A stretch of 64,000 bases of DNA from an uncultured Lachnospiraceae bacterium (GCA_947089905.1 CAMUMG010000001.1:124001-188000), one strand, 5' to 3'. Shown: positions 53,398 through 62,614, counted from the stretch's first letter. The notes: generated by a model from the letters alone, not told the origin. Made by a program: numbers and translations.

Positions 53398-54129
53398 GTG
53401 AAAGCCTTTTCAATTACAGATGTCGGTCAGAAAAGACATGTGAATCAGGACTATGTATTTTGCAGTGAAACAGCAATCGGAGAGTTTCCGAATCTGTTTT
53501 TGGTAGCAGACGGAATGGGCGGACACAATGCAGGTGACTATGCTTCCCGATTTTGTGTAGAAGAATTTATAAGAAGAATACAAAACAGTAAAGAAAAGAC
53601 ATATATTGGGAAAATAGAAACGGCAATTACTCAGACAAATGAAGCCCTATTAGAACAGGCACGTCTACATCCAGAGTTTGAGGGAATGGGAACTACCTTT
53701 GTTTTTGCATCAATCATAGAAGGTATATTGTACATTGCTAATATTGGAGATAGCAGATTATATTTGTTAAGAGAAACAATACATCAAATTACAGAAGATC
53801 ATTCTCTTGTAGAACAGATGGTACGAAAAGGAGAACTTTTACGGGAGGAAGCAAGGTTTCATCCAAATAAAAATGTGATTACAAGAGCACTTGGAGCAAC
53901 AAATCCAGTAAATGCAGATTATTTTGAAGTACCAATTATAACTGGAGACATGGTATTAATGTGTTCAGATGGGTTGTCTAATATGTTAGATGATACAGAA
54001 ATTTTTCAAATTGTAACTGAATATAAAGAAGATTTAAAAACAGCGGGAGAACAATTAGTATCTCGTGCAAATGAAAATGGGGGAAAAGATAATATTTCTA
54101 TTATACTAATTGCCTATGGTGATAATTGA
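53398..54129 (+). CDS. PP2C-type Ser/Thr phosphatase (Stp/PrpC)
   Basis: Metal-dependent phosphatase that reverses the PASTA kinase encoded next. The 243-residue protein begins at a GTG directly after the rlmN stop with GGGAGGTGA upstream, and shows all PP2C motifs: RHVNQDYVF, FLVADGMGGHNAGDYAS, GMGTTFVFA, NIGDSRLYLL, RALGA, MCSDGLSNML and GGKDNISIIL. The usual partner in Firmicutes is PrkC, 120 bases downstream. Confidence 0.95.
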   Translation: MKAFSITDVGQKRHVNQDYVFCSETAIGEFPNLFLVADGMGGHNAGDYASRFCVEEFIRRIQNSKEKTYIGKIETAITQTNEALLEQARLHPEFEGMGTTFVFASIIEGILYIANIGDSRLYLLRETIHQITEDHSLVEQMVRKGELLREEARFHPNKNVITRALGATNPVNADYFEVPIITGDMVLMCSDGLSNMLDDTEIFQIVTEYKEDLKTAGEQLVSRANENGGKDNISIILIAYGDN

Positions 54130-54172
54130 AAGCCGGAAAAACGGCAGTAGATTTTGATAGAAAGGGAGGACC

Positions 54173-54256
54173 GTGCTTAATACCGATTTCTTTTCAAATG
54201 CCTTTAGAGGGAAGAGTTTACTTTATTTTTACAGACTTGCACGGGAAAAAGAATGA
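54173..54256 (+). CDS. Possible 27-residue leader peptide upstream of the PASTA kinase gene
   Basis: A GTG at 54173 lies directly behind AAAGGGAGGACC and opens a 27-codon frame (start MLNTDFFSNAFRG) whose stop TGA (54254-54256) overlaps the kinase ATG at 54253 as ATGA. The kinase start itself has only a weak GGGA. A translated leader with translational coupling would explain both. No relative is recognised, and expression is inferred. Confidence 0.35.
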   Translation: MLNTDFFSNAFRGKSLLYFYRLAREKE

Positions 54257-56472
54257 TAAAAGCAGGAATGTTTATTAGTGACAGATATGAAATTATGGAT
54301 AAGGTTGGTTCTGGTGGCATGGCAGACGTTTATAAAGCAAAATGCCATCGGTTAAACCGTTATGTAGCAATTAAAATTTTAAAACCAGAATATTCAAATG
54401 ATAAAAATTTTGTAGCAAAATTTCGAGCAGAAGCCCAGTCCGTTGCGGGACTATCTCATCCAAATATCGTAAATGTCTATGATGTTGGAGATGATGATGG
54501 TCTTTATTATATCGTAATGGAATTGGTAGAGGGAATTACTTTAAAACGATTTATTGAAAGAAAAGAGAAGTTAGAAGTAAAAGAAGCAGTTGGAATTGCT
54601 ATTCAAATTGCTCAAGGAATGGAGGCTGCTCACCAAAACCATATTATTCACCGCGATATTAAGCCACAAAATATTATTATTTCCAGAGATGGCAAAGTAA
54701 AGGTAACTGATTTTGGAATTGCTAAAGCTGCAACTTCAAATACTGTGACACAAAATGCGATTGGTTCAGTACATTATCTTTCTCCAGAACAGGCAAGAGG
54801 CGGATATAGTGATGAAAAAAGTGATATTTATTCTCTCGGTGTAACTCTTTATGAAATGCTGACAGGAAAAGTTCCATTTGTAGGGGATAATACGGTTTCT
54901 GTTGCTTTACTGCATATCCAAAGTGAAGCAGTACCAGTAAGAGAATTAAACCCTATTGTTCCAATCAGTGTAGAAAAGATTGTACAAAAATGTATGCAGA
55001 AGAAGCCAGAACGAAGATATTTATCTGCTTCTGAATTAATTGCAGATTTAAAACGTTCCATTCAACAGCCAGATGGAGATTTTGTGGTCATGTCAGGTAG
55101 TGTAGTTGATGATTCTCCAACTATTCATATCACAGATGATGAGATGAATACGATAAAAAGTGCTGCTAAAACTCCTGTGACCTATTACGATAAAACACAG
55201 GAAAATACATCTAAAAAGGTAGAAAGAGAAATAGAGGAAGAATTAGATAGTTATAGTTCTAAGACTGAAAAGTTTTTGATGATAGGGACAATTTCGATTG
55301 CAGTAATCTTAGGAATCGCTATTTTGTATTTGGTTGCCAACTTTTTTGGTCTATTTGATTTTTTGAAAGATAATCCAGAAAATCAAAATCCAATTAACTC
55401 TCCAACCCCATCTATTACAGGTCAGGTCACACCAGAAACTACTCCAACCCCAGAAGGACAAATTGGAGATAATGAAGTAAAAGAGATGATTACTGTAGTT
55501 GGTTTGCCGATCGATCAGGCAAAAGAATCTTTAATGGCAGTTTCTGAACATTTTCAGATTGACTATAGTACAGAAGAGTATTCTAAGGAGTTTAAAAAAG
55601 GTTATGTTATTCGACAAGATCCTGTAGCAGAAACACATATTGTTCAAAATGCCAAAATAACTTTAGTTTTAAGTGCTGGACCAGAACCAAAAACAATTCC
55701 TCCTACACATGGAAATACCGCAGAAAAAGCAGCGGCTATTCTTAGCAATATGTTTGATGTGGGATTTTCTTATGAAACAAGTGATGAATTTGAAGAGAAT
55801 ATGGTAATACGTACAGAACCAGATTCAGGGGAAACTTTATTAGAAGGAGAGAAAATTATCATTGTAGTAAGTCTAGGACCAGATAAGACACTTACTACAG
55901 TTCCAAATCTTCTTGGTAAGACAAAGGAGGAAGCAGTTTTAGCTTTAGAGGAAGCAGGGTTAAAAATAGGAACTCCAAGTTATGCTTCAAGTGAAACATA
56001 TCCAGAAGATCAAATTTGTTATCAGAGTACAACCGCAGGACAAAAAGTAGCTGTTGGAGCAACGATTGATATTTCTATTAGTACTGGTCCAGAATCCACT
56101 CCAGAACCAACTCCAACACCGACCGAAGAGCCAACTCCAACTCCAACAAAAGATCCTACACCAACTCCGATACCAACGCCAACAAGAGATCCAAATGAAC
56201 AGACAGGCCCAGTTTATTCTGGAAGTGTACAGATTACAAAGAATCCACTTTCAGAGGGAGAATCCGGTGTTATCGTATTAGAATTAGTTCAGGAAGATGG
56301 AAGAGGCGGAGAAATTACAAAGACTGTTTTAGAAAGAACAATGTCTTATGAGGATCTTACTACAATGCCAACCTTTTATTTTACCGGAGAATATGCAGGA
56401 ATTGGAACAATACATTTATATGTAGATAATGATTTAAGAGATAGTTATGCAGTAGAATTGAGGGAACAATAA
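54253..56472 (+). CDS. prkC: Membrane Ser/Thr kinase with PASTA domains (PrkC/Stk1)
   Basis: Cell-wall-sensing kinase that binds muropeptides or lipid II outside and phosphorylates division, wall and metabolic proteins inside. The 739 residues hold a Hanks-type kinase domain (GSGGMADVYKA; AIKIL; HRDIKPQNI; DFGIAKA; SPEQARGG), a linker, one membrane helix at about 338-362, then three PASTA domains (about 410-615; VPNLLGKTKEEAVLALEEAG marks the third). A Pro/Thr-rich segment, PEPTPTPTEEPTPTPT, links to an extra C-terminal beta-rich domain not usual in Bacillus PrkC. It is paired with the PP2C gene. Confidence 0.95.
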   Translation: MIKAGMFISDRYEIMDKVGSGGMADVYKAKCHRLNRYVAIKILKPEYSNDKNFVAKFRAEAQSVAGLSHPNIVNVYDVGDDDGLYYIVMELVEGITLKRFIERKEKLEVKEAVGIAIQIAQGMEAAHQNHIIHRDIKPQNIIISRDGKVKVTDFGIAKAATSNTVTQNAIGSVHYLSPEQARGGYSDEKSDIYSLGVTLYEMLTGKVPFVGDNTVSVALLHIQSEAVPVRELNPIVPISVEKIVQKCMQKKPERRYLSASELIADLKRSIQQPDGDFVVMSGSVVDDSPTIHITDDEMNTIKSAAKTPVTYYDKTQENTSKKVEREIEEELDSYSSKTEKFLMIGTISIAVILGIAILYLVANFFGLFDFLKDNPENQNPINSPTPSITGQVTPETTPTPEGQIGDNEVKEMITVVGLPIDQAKESLMAVSEHFQIDYSTEEYSKEFKKGYVIRQDPVAETHIVQNAKITLVLSAGPEPKTIPPTHGNTAEKAAAILSNMFDVGFSYETSDEFEENMVIRTEPDSGETLLEGEKIIIVVSLGPDKTLTTVPNLLGKTKEEAVLALEEAGLKIGTPSYASSETYPEDQICYQSTTAGQKVAVGATIDISISTGPESTPEPTPTPTEEPTPTPTKDPTPTPIPTPTRDPNEQTGPVYSGSVQITKNPLSEGESGVIVLELVQEDGRGGEITKTVLERTMSYEDLTTMPTFYFTGEYAGIGTIHLYVDNDLRDSYAVELREQ

Positions 56473-56475
56473 TTG

Positions 56476-57354
56476 ATGCAGGGACGAATTATGAGAGGAG
56501 TTGCGGGGGTTTATGATATTCTCGCAGAAGATGGAAAGCAATATGAATGTAAACCAAAAGGAATTTTTAGAAATCAGAAAATAAAACCTTTAGTAGGAGA
56601 TCTTGTATCAATAGAAATTTTAAATTCCAATATGCTTACTGGATTAATTGTAGAAATAAAACCCCGTCATAGTGAAATTATCCGTCCAGCAGTAGCCAAT
56701 ATAGATCAGGCAGCGGTAGTATTTGCCGCTGCTGCACCAGAACCGAATTTAAATCTCTTAGATCGATTTTTAATTGTTATGGCGCGTCAACAAATAGAAA
56801 CAGTCATTTGCTTTAATAAAGTAGATCTGATTTCCGAGGATAAAAAAAGGTTACTAAAGGATAGATATCAACAAAGTGGCAGTAAAGTTCTCTTTTTATG
56901 TGCAGCACAAAATGAGGGAATTTCGTCTTTACAAAGTCAACTACAAGATAGGATTACTGTATTAGCAGGACCATCTGGAGTAGGAAAATCTACAATAGTA
57001 AATTTACTTTCACAAAAAACAAAAATGGAAACAGGAGAACTTAGTGAAAAGATCCAAAGAGGTAAACATACTACAAGATATTCACAACTGATTGAGCTTT
57101 GGAGAGGGACATATTTATTTGATACTCCAGGATTTAGTTCTTTATCTATTGAGGATATGCAGGAAAAAGAGTTAAAAAATTATTATGCAGAATTTCGGCT
57201 ATTGGAAGAACAATGTAAATTTAATGGATGTTTACACTTAAATGAACCGGGATGTGCTGTAAAAGAGGCAGTTGCTATAGGAAAAATAAATTCAGAGCGA
57301 TATGAAACGTATCGTCTGCTTTATGAGGAACTAAAATTAAAGAGAAAATATTAG
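56476..57354 (+). CDS. rsgA: Ribosome small subunit GTPase RsgA
   Basis: Circularly permuted GTPase that matures the 30S subunit. From ATG 56476 it has 292 residues (a TTG one codon earlier is also possible). An N-terminal OB-fold is followed by the permuted G-motif order: G4 in CFNKVDLIS, then G1 GPSGVGKST (about 168), and G3 DTPGFSS. The zinc-binding C-terminus shows CKFNGCLHLNEPGCAVK. It continues the operon prkC-rsgA-rpe-thiN, an arrangement common in Firmicutes. Confidence 0.96.
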   Translation: MQGRIMRGVAGVYDILAEDGKQYECKPKGIFRNQKIKPLVGDLVSIEILNSNMLTGLIVEIKPRHSEIIRPAVANIDQAAVVFAAAAPEPNLNLLDRFLIVMARQQIETVICFNKVDLISEDKKRLLKDRYQQSGSKVLFLCAAQNEGISSLQSQLQDRITVLAGPSGVGKSTIVNLLSQKTKMETGELSEKIQRGKHTTRYSQLIELWRGTYLFDTPGFSSLSIEDMQEKELKNYYAEFRLLEEQCKFNGCLHLNEPGCAVKEAVAIGKINSERYETYRLLYEELKLKRKY

Positions 57355-57376
57355 AATAAAGAAGGGGGCGGACAAT

Positions 57377-58042
57377 TTGTATAAATTGTCACCATCGCTA
57401 CTTGCGGCAGATTTTTCAAGACTAAAAGAATGTATTGAACAGATAGAAAAGGGAAAGGCGGATTATCTTCATATTGATGTAATGGATGGAATGTTTGTTC
57501 CTTGTATTTCTTTTGGAACTCCAGTTATTGCATCCATTCGTACTATTACTAAAATTCCATTTGATGTCCATTTGATGGTAAAGGAACCAGATAGACTTTT
57601 GTCAGATTTTGTAGAAGCGGGAGCAGATATGATAACAGTACATTCTGAAGCATGTACACATTTACACCGAACAGTTCATAGAATTAAGGAATATGGAAAA
57701 AGGGTTTGTGTTGCCCTAAATCCAATGACTTCTTTAAATGACTTAGAATATATTATAGAAGATTTGGACATGGTATTGATTATGTTGGTCAATCCTGGAT
57801 ATGGTGGTCAAAAAATGATTCCAGCTACAGTCCGAAAGGTACAGCAACTTCGAAAAATATGTGAAGAAAGAGGAATTTCTTTAGATATTGAAGTAGATGG
57901 CGGTGTCAATAAAGAAAATGTAGGACAGATTTTAGAAGCTGGAGCAAATGTTATTGTTGCTGGTACAGCAGTCTTTCAGGGAAATATTGAAGAAAATGTA
58001 AAGAAATTTCGAGAACTATTTGAAATGAAGGCAGGCAGTTAA
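57377..58042 (+). CDS. rpe: Ribulose-phosphate 3-epimerase
   Basis: TIM-barrel enzyme of the pentose-phosphate pathway. It starts at a TTG (57377) behind AAGGGGGCGG; no ATG is available before the conserved MYKLSPSLLAADFS start. The 221-residue protein shows LHIDVMDGMFVPCISFG, FDVHLMV, NPGYGGQ and the phosphate-binding EVDGGVN with the AGANVIVAGTAVF end. It follows rsgA by 22 bases and abuts thiN, as is usual. Confidence 0.96.
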   Translation: MYKLSPSLLAADFSRLKECIEQIEKGKADYLHIDVMDGMFVPCISFGTPVIASIRTITKIPFDVHLMVKEPDRLLSDFVEAGADMITVHSEACTHLHRTVHRIKEYGKRVCVALNPMTSLNDLEYIIEDLDMVLIMLVNPGYGGQKMIPATVRKVQQLRKICEERGISLDIEVDGGVNKENVGQILEAGANVIVAGTAVFQGNIEENVKKFRELFEMKAGS

Positions 58043-58702
58043 ATGGAGCAGACGAAACGGGCACTCATTGTAACTGGTGGAGAAATAGACAAAACATTGC
58101 TTCTTTGTGTACTCCAAAAAGAAGTATTTGATATAGTGATTGCTGTTGATAATGGATTGCTGCCTTTACATTTAGCAGGAAAGATTCCAGATATATTAGT
58201 AGGAGATTTTGATACTGCAAAACCTGAATTAATAGAATATTATAAACAGAAAAAAGAAGTAGAAATACACAAATTTATTCCGGAAAAAGATGCTACAGAT
58301 ACAGAGATTGCCATAAAATTAGCTGTAAAATATCAAATGAAAGAAGTTATTTTGTTAGGAGCATTGGGAATTCGTTTTGACCACAGTATAGCAAACATTC
58401 ATCTATTATACTGGTTGATGCAACAGGGAGTACATGGTGAAATTTGGGATACACATAATCGAATTTTTTTAACCGATCATTCCATTTGTGTAAAAAAAGA
58501 AATGTGTTTTGGAACTTATATCTCATTATTGCCATTGACAGATCGAGTGGCAGGAGTTACCCTAATAGGAATGAAATATCCACTGCATGAAGCTGTTTTA
58601 GAAAAGGGAAGTAGTTTAGGGGTAAGTAATGAAATTGTTTCACAACAAGCACAGATTTTATTAGAAAATGGAGTTTTACTAATTATACAGGCAAGAGATT
58701 AA
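58043..58702 (+). CDS. thiN: Thiamine pyrophosphokinase
   Basis: Converts thiamine to thiamine diphosphate using ATP. The 219-residue protein has VDNGLLPLHLAG, LVGDFDTAKPE, EKDATDTEIAIKLA and LLGALGIRFDHSIANIHLL, the conserved N-terminal motifs of TPK, and a C-terminal beta domain. It starts one base after the rpe stop and is the last gene of the prkC-rsgA-rpe-thiN unit, ending at a clear terminator. Dxs, a thiamine-diphosphate enzyme, is in the same window. Confidence 0.95.
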   Translation: MEQTKRALIVTGGEIDKTLLLCVLQKEVFDIVIAVDNGLLPLHLAGKIPDILVGDFDTAKPELIEYYKQKKEVEIHKFIPEKDATDTEIAIKLAVKYQMKEVILLGALGIRFDHSIANIHLLYWLMQQGVHGEIWDTHNRIFLTDHSICVKKEMCFGTYISLLPLTDRVAGVTLIGMKYPLHEAVLEKGSSLGVSNEIVSQQAQILLENGVLLIIQARD

Positions 58703-58706
58703 GAAT

Positions 58707-58737
58707 AAAAATAGTCGAGAATACACTCGGCTATTTT
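58707..58737 (+). terminator. Terminator after thiN
   Basis: AAAATAGTCGAG (58707-58718) pairs with CTCGGCTATTTT (58726-58737) over 12 positions with one G-U pair. Confidence 0.85.
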
Positions 58738-58749
58738 ATATTTTCAGTT

Positions 58750-58917
58750 TCAAGTTAATTTTATTTTCCTTCGGCTACTTGCTGGATACCATTTTTGAAA
58801 CAGTCTTGTGCCTATTCTATCTGCATTTGTATACTTCGTCGCCCATATTCTAATGTCATTAATCAATAAAGCTAATAAAATTTTTACTTGATTTCTATAT
58901 TTCCAAAACTGATAGCA
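58750..58917 (-). other. Possible gene remnant of unknown type
   Basis: On the minus strand 55 codons are open without a usable ATG, with a composition like real coding sequence (contains IRIWATKYTNADRIGT and FQKWYPASSRRKIKL). A stop lies right before it. It may be the tail of a lost gene. I do not recognise the family. Confidence 0.2.
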
Positions 58918-58934
58918 CTATATAAACATATTAA

Positions 58935-58964
58935 AAAAAACTATATTGTACGATATAGTTTTTT
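58935..58964. terminator. Symmetric A/T hairpin, bidirectional terminator
   Basis: AAAAAACTATAT (58935-58946), loop TGTACG, ATATAGTTTTTT (58953-58964): a perfect 12-bp stem with T-runs on both strands. It isolates the small gene that follows from upstream transcription. Confidence 0.7.
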
Positions 58965-58995
58965 TGATAAAAGGGAGATTTCTCATGGTATTATA

Positions 58996-59024
58996 TTGCA
59001 ACAATATTTTTTGTGTAGTATAGT
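58996..59024 (+). promoter_or_regulatory. Promoter of the 39-residue membrane peptide gene
   Basis: TTGCAA (58996-59001), 17-base spacer, TATAGT (59019-59024), about 49 bases before the start codon. Confidence 0.6.
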
Positions 59025-59072
59025 ATGAATATATAAATAGGGAAGCGTACTAAGAAAGAAAAGGAGGAGTGT

Positions 59073-59192
59073 ATGCTAAAAATTTTACTATATCTTATAT
59101 TCTTTCCTTTCATCATTGTCTGGAAGGTATTTGCTTTTATAATAAACTTAATTAATATACTAGGTCTATTTTCGTGGCTAAACAAAAAATAA
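59073..59192 (+). CDS. Small hydrophobic membrane peptide, 39 residues
   Basis: A complete short gene: ATG 59073 lies five bases after AAAGGAGG, and a promoter stands upstream. The peptide begins MLKILLYLIFFPFIIVWKVF and ends LGLFSWLNKK, that is one or two membrane segments with a charged tail. This shape is seen in type I toxins of the Fst/Ldr kind and in many uncharacterised membrane peptides, so no function is assigned. It lies alone in the 719-base thiN-ychF gap and has no partner that can be recognised. Confidence 0.6.
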   Translation: MLKILLYLIFFPFIIVWKVFAFIINLINILGLFSWLNKK

Positions 59193-59421
59193 AAAAGTAT
59201 ATTCACAAAGTAATTGAGATTTGATATAGACTTATGAACCTATATATGGTAATATATAAAATACTGTATCAAGGCTCTTTTTAAGATACATATTTGCTAC
59301 TCATTACATTAAAGAAATACTTAAAATCATATAAAATTGGTACTATGATTGGTACTCGAATAAATATAGAAATTACAAAAAGTGCCTATTTAAAGGCATT
59401 TTCAAGGAGGTATATAGAAAA
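59193..59421 (+). other. Gap before ychF with short repeats
   Basis: No coding frame. ATTGGTACT occurs twice, three bases apart, near 59336-59356. AAAGTGCC with GGCATTTT (about 59379-59401) forms a small hairpin directly before the AAGGAGG of ychF, so it may end upstream transcripts. Confidence 0.4.
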
Positions 59422-60519
59422 ATGAAACTAGGTATCGTAGGATTGCCGAATGTGGGCAAAAGTACATTATTTAATTCCTTGACAAAAGCAGGTGCAGAAT
59501 CTGCAAATTATCCGTTTTGTACAATCGATCCTAATATCGGGATTGTAGCTGTACCAGATAAGCGTTTAAACGTTCTTGCAAAATTATATGATTCTGAACG
59601 GGTTGTTCCAGCTGCTATTGAATTTGTAGATATTGCCGGTTTAGTCAAGGGCGCATCAAAAGGAGAAGGACTTGGAAATCAATTTTTATCCAATATTCGT
59701 GAAGTAGATGCAATTATTCATGTTATTCGCTGTTTTGAAGATACTAATATTATTCATGTAGAAGGTTCAGTCAACCCTTTACGAGATATTGAAACAATTA
59801 ATTTAGAATTGATTTTTTCTGATCTTGAAGTGATTGAAAGAAGATTATCTAAGGTTGGAAAGGCAGCAAAAAGTGATAAGACATATGCAAAAGAAGCAAA
59901 TCTTCTTACAAAACTAAAAGAATTATTGGAACAGGGTAAATTGGCTAAAATGTATCAGATCGAGGATGAAGAAGAGTTGGAGTTATTAAACAGCTTACAG
60001 CTTTTAACCTTAAAACCTGTGATATATGCTGCCAATGTAAAAGATGATGAATTAGAACAGGATGGAGAGGGAAACCTTTTTGTAAAACAAGTAAAAGAAT
60101 ATGCCAAAAAAGAAAATTCAGAGGTATTTGTAATCTGTGCTCAAATTGAACAAGAAATTGCGGAATTAGAAGAAGAAGAAAAGAAGCAGTTTTTAGAGGA
60201 ATTAGGGTTAAAGGAATCAGGATTAGAAAAACTAATTCGCGCTAGTTATCATTTACTTGGATTAATTAGTTATTTAACCGCAGGACCAAAAGAAACAAAA
60301 GCTTGGACAATAAAAAAAGGAACAAAAGCACCACAGGCAGCAGGAAAAATCCACTCAGATTTTGAAAGAGGATTTATTCGGGCAGAAATTGTCACATATG
60401 ATAATTTAGTAGAGTCTGGGAATTTTCAAAATGCCAAAGAAAAAGGGCTGGTTCGTTCAGAGGGAAAAGATTATATTGTTCAGGACGGAGATGTTGTATT
60501 ATTCCGTTTTAATGTATAA
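59422..60519 (+). CDS. ychF: Redox-regulated ATPase/GTPase YchF (Obg family)
   Basis: P-loop protein of the Obg group that prefers ATP and associates with ribosomes. The 365-residue protein begins MKLGIVGLPNVGKSTLFN, has FVDIAGLVKGASKGEGLGNQ, a coiled-coil middle, CAQIEQEIAELEEEEK and the C-terminal TGS domain (KAWTIKKGTKAPQAAGKIH). NKxD is replaced by ANVKDDEL, the switch known to favour ATP. AAGGAGG precedes the ATG. It is separated from lgt by 48 bases by the chosen starts. Confidence 0.97.
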   Translation: MKLGIVGLPNVGKSTLFNSLTKAGAESANYPFCTIDPNIGIVAVPDKRLNVLAKLYDSERVVPAAIEFVDIAGLVKGASKGEGLGNQFLSNIREVDAIIHVIRCFEDTNIIHVEGSVNPLRDIETINLELIFSDLEVIERRLSKVGKAAKSDKTYAKEANLLTKLKELLEQGKLAKMYQIEDEEELELLNSLQLLTLKPVIYAANVKDDELEQDGEGNLFVKQVKEYAKKENSEVFVICAQIEQEIAELEEEEKKQFLEELGLKESGLEKLIRASYHLLGLISYLTAGPKETKAWTIKKGTKAPQAAGKIHSDFERGFIRAEIVTYDNLVESGNFQNAKEKGLVRSEGKDYIVQDGDVVLFRFNV

Positions 60520-60567
60520 AAATTAGCTGTTTAGAGTCTTTTGCTCTTGCAGAGAAAGAAGTGGGCA

Positions 60568-61521
60568 ATGAATCAATTCGTTTTATTATCCGTAAATTCA
60601 GATATACGTTTTCCAAACATAGGAATTACTCTACACAATGTACCACAGGGATTTAAAGTTTTTGGATTTCAGATTGCACTTTATGGTGTAGTAATAGCAT
60701 TGGGAATGATTTTAGGAGTTCTTATAGCTGTCTGGCAAGCAAAAAGAACAGGACAAGATCCAGAACTCTATTTTGATTTTGCCCTATATGCTATTATTAT
60801 TTCTGTTATTGGAGCTAGATTGTATTATGTCGCTTTTGCATGGTCAGAATTTAAAGATAACCCTCTATCGATTTTAAATTTAAGGACAGGAGGTCTGGCC
60901 ATTTATGGAGGAGTTATCGCCGCTATTTTGACAGGAATTGTCTATTGTAGGATAAAAAAATTTCCTTTTTTTCGTCTGGCAGATACAGGAATGTTAGGGC
61001 TTTTAATTGGACAAGTAATTGGAAGGTGGGGAAATTTTTTCAATCGAGAGGCATTTGGAAAGTTTACAAACTCTTTATTTGCCATGCAGTTAAGCTTAGC
61101 AGATGTGAGTTCTGATTATACTTGTTCTCTTCAAACTTTAGCACAGCGGTACGAAGGAAAACAAGCAGCATATGACAGAATTGTAGAAATTCGAGATAGG
61201 ATACAGGTAGTAGATGGGATTAGTTATATTCAGGTTCATCCTACCTTTCTTTATGAATCCCTTTGGAATCTAGTTCTGCTTATATTATTAATTTTTTATT
61301 CAAAACATAAAAAGTTTGAGGGAGAAATTTTATTTTTATATTTGGCAGGTTACGGATTAGGAAGAATTTGGATGGAAGGACTAAGAACCGATCAACTTTT
61401 TTTATGGGGAACTCCAATAGCCGTTTCTCAGGCACTTTCTGCATTATTAGTTGTTGGAGCAGGAGGATGTATTTTATATAAGCGTCTTTCTTTGCAGAGA
61501 AAGACAGCAAAAAAAAAGTAA
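60568..61521 (+). CDS. lgt: Prolipoprotein diacylglyceryl transferase
   Basis: Integral membrane enzyme that attaches diacylglycerol to the lipobox cysteine. From ATG 60568 it has 317 residues; a TTG nine codons earlier lacks a ribosome site. Seven hydrophobic segments are visible, with IGARLYYVAF, GGLAIYGGVIAA, and the signature GQVIGRWGNFFNREAFG (about 147-163). The catalytic-type H and R positions, HPTFLYESLWN and GYGLGRIWMEGLRTD, are in place. It ends at a terminator and precedes the division cluster. Confidence 0.95.
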   Translation: MNQFVLLSVNSDIRFPNIGITLHNVPQGFKVFGFQIALYGVVIALGMILGVLIAVWQAKRTGQDPELYFDFALYAIIISVIGARLYYVAFAWSEFKDNPLSILNLRTGGLAIYGGVIAAILTGIVYCRIKKFPFFRLADTGMLGLLIGQVIGRWGNFFNREAFGKFTNSLFAMQLSLADVSSDYTCSLQTLAQRYEGKQAAYDRIVEIRDRIQVVDGISYIQVHPTFLYESLWNLVLLILLIFYSKHKKFEGEILFLYLAGYGLGRIWMEGLRTDQLFLWGTPIAVSQALSALLVVGAGGCILYKRLSLQRKTAKKK

Positions 61522-61525
61522 TATA

Positions 61526-61577
61526 GGGGTTGTTGCAAAAGTTAGTATTTAAAATTCACTTTGCAACGACCTTTTTT
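61526..61577 (+). terminator. Terminator after lgt
   Basis: GGGTTGTTGCAAAAG pairs with CTTTGCAACGACC over about 13 positions with one bulge and one G-U pair, followed by TTTTTT. Confidence 0.8.
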
Positions 61578-61657
61578 ACAACTTGATTTTTTTTTACATG
61601 TGATTTAAAATAAAAATAGGACGGGCGAAGTTTTGAAGAAGGGAGCTTTTAAATAGC

Positions 61658-62614
61658 GTGAATCAAATATTCGAGTTTAATCATACTTCTGTACTACTAA
61701 AGGAAACGATAGAAGGATTAAACATAAAACCAGATGGTATTTATGTGGATGGTACTTTAGGAGGCGGTGGACATGCTTATGCAGTATGTGAGAAATTATC
61801 AAAACAAGGACGTTATATAGGAATAGATCAAGATGCAGACGCTGTTGATGCAGCTCGTCAAAGATTACAAAGATTTTCCGAACAAGTAATCATTCAAAGA
61901 GATAATTATAAAAATATGATATCGATTGTCAAAGAACTTGGATTTGAAACAGTAGATGGAATTTTGTTGGATTTAGGAGTGTCCTCCTATCAATTAGATA
62001 CACCAAAGAGGGGATTTTCTTATCGACAGGATGCACCCCTTGATATGAGAATGGATCAAAGACAGCAAAAGACAGCAAAAGATATTGTAAATACATATGA
62101 AGAAATGGACTTATATCGAATTATACGAGATTATGGAGAAGATAAATTTGCAAAAAATATTGCAAAGCATATTGTACAGATGCGAAAAAGGGAATCGATA
62201 GAAACTACCTCCCAGTTAAAAAGGGCAATAGATGCAGCAATTCCAGCAAAGTGTAGGACAAAAGGTGATCCATCAAAGAGAACCTTTCAAGCAATCCGAA
62301 TAGAACTAAATCAAGAATTAGAAGTGTTAAAAGAAACTATAGATGATATGATTGAGCTTTTAGGAAATGAAGGTCGTCTTTGTATTATTACATTTCATTC
62401 TTTAGAGGATAGAATTGTAAAAGAGTGTTTTCGAAGAAATGAACATCCTTGTACTTGTCCTCCACAGTTTCCGATCTGTGTTTGTAATAAAAAGCCAAAA
62501 GGAGTTCAAATAACAAAAAAACCGATAGTTGCTTGCGAAGAGGAGTTATTAAAAAATCCAAGAGCAAAAAGTGCAAAACTTCGAATTTTTCATCGAGAGC
62601 TACCAAAGACTTAG
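61658..62614 (+). CDS. rsmH: 16S rRNA (cytosine-1402-N4)-methyltransferase RsmH
   Basis: Methylates C1402 of 16S rRNA; traditional first gene (mraW) of the division-wall cluster. It starts at GTG 61658, with GGGAG about 12 bases upstream, a rather long spacing. The 318-residue protein has [13 protein letters not shown], the SAM site [15 protein letters not shown] (about 33), [12 protein letters not shown], the [10 protein letters not shown] motif and a C-terminal [12 protein letters not shown]. No mraZ precedes it in this window, which is a departure from the common mraZ-mraW order. Confidence 0.96.
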   Translation: MNQIFEFNHTSVLLKETIEGLNIKPDGIYVDGTLGGGGHAYAVCEKLSKQGRYIGIDQDADAVDAARQRLQRFSEQVIIQRDNYKNMISIVKELGFETVDGILLDLGVSSYQLDTPKRGFSYRQDAPLDMRMDQRQQKTAKDIVNTYEEMDLYRIIRDYGEDKFAKNIAKHIVQMRKRESIETTSQLKRAIDAAIPAKCRTKGDPSKRTFQAIRIELNQELEVLKETIDDMIELLGNEGRLCIITFHSLEDRIVKECFRRNEHPCTCPPQFPICVCNKKPKGVQITKKPIVACEEELLKNPRAKSAKLRIFHRELPKT

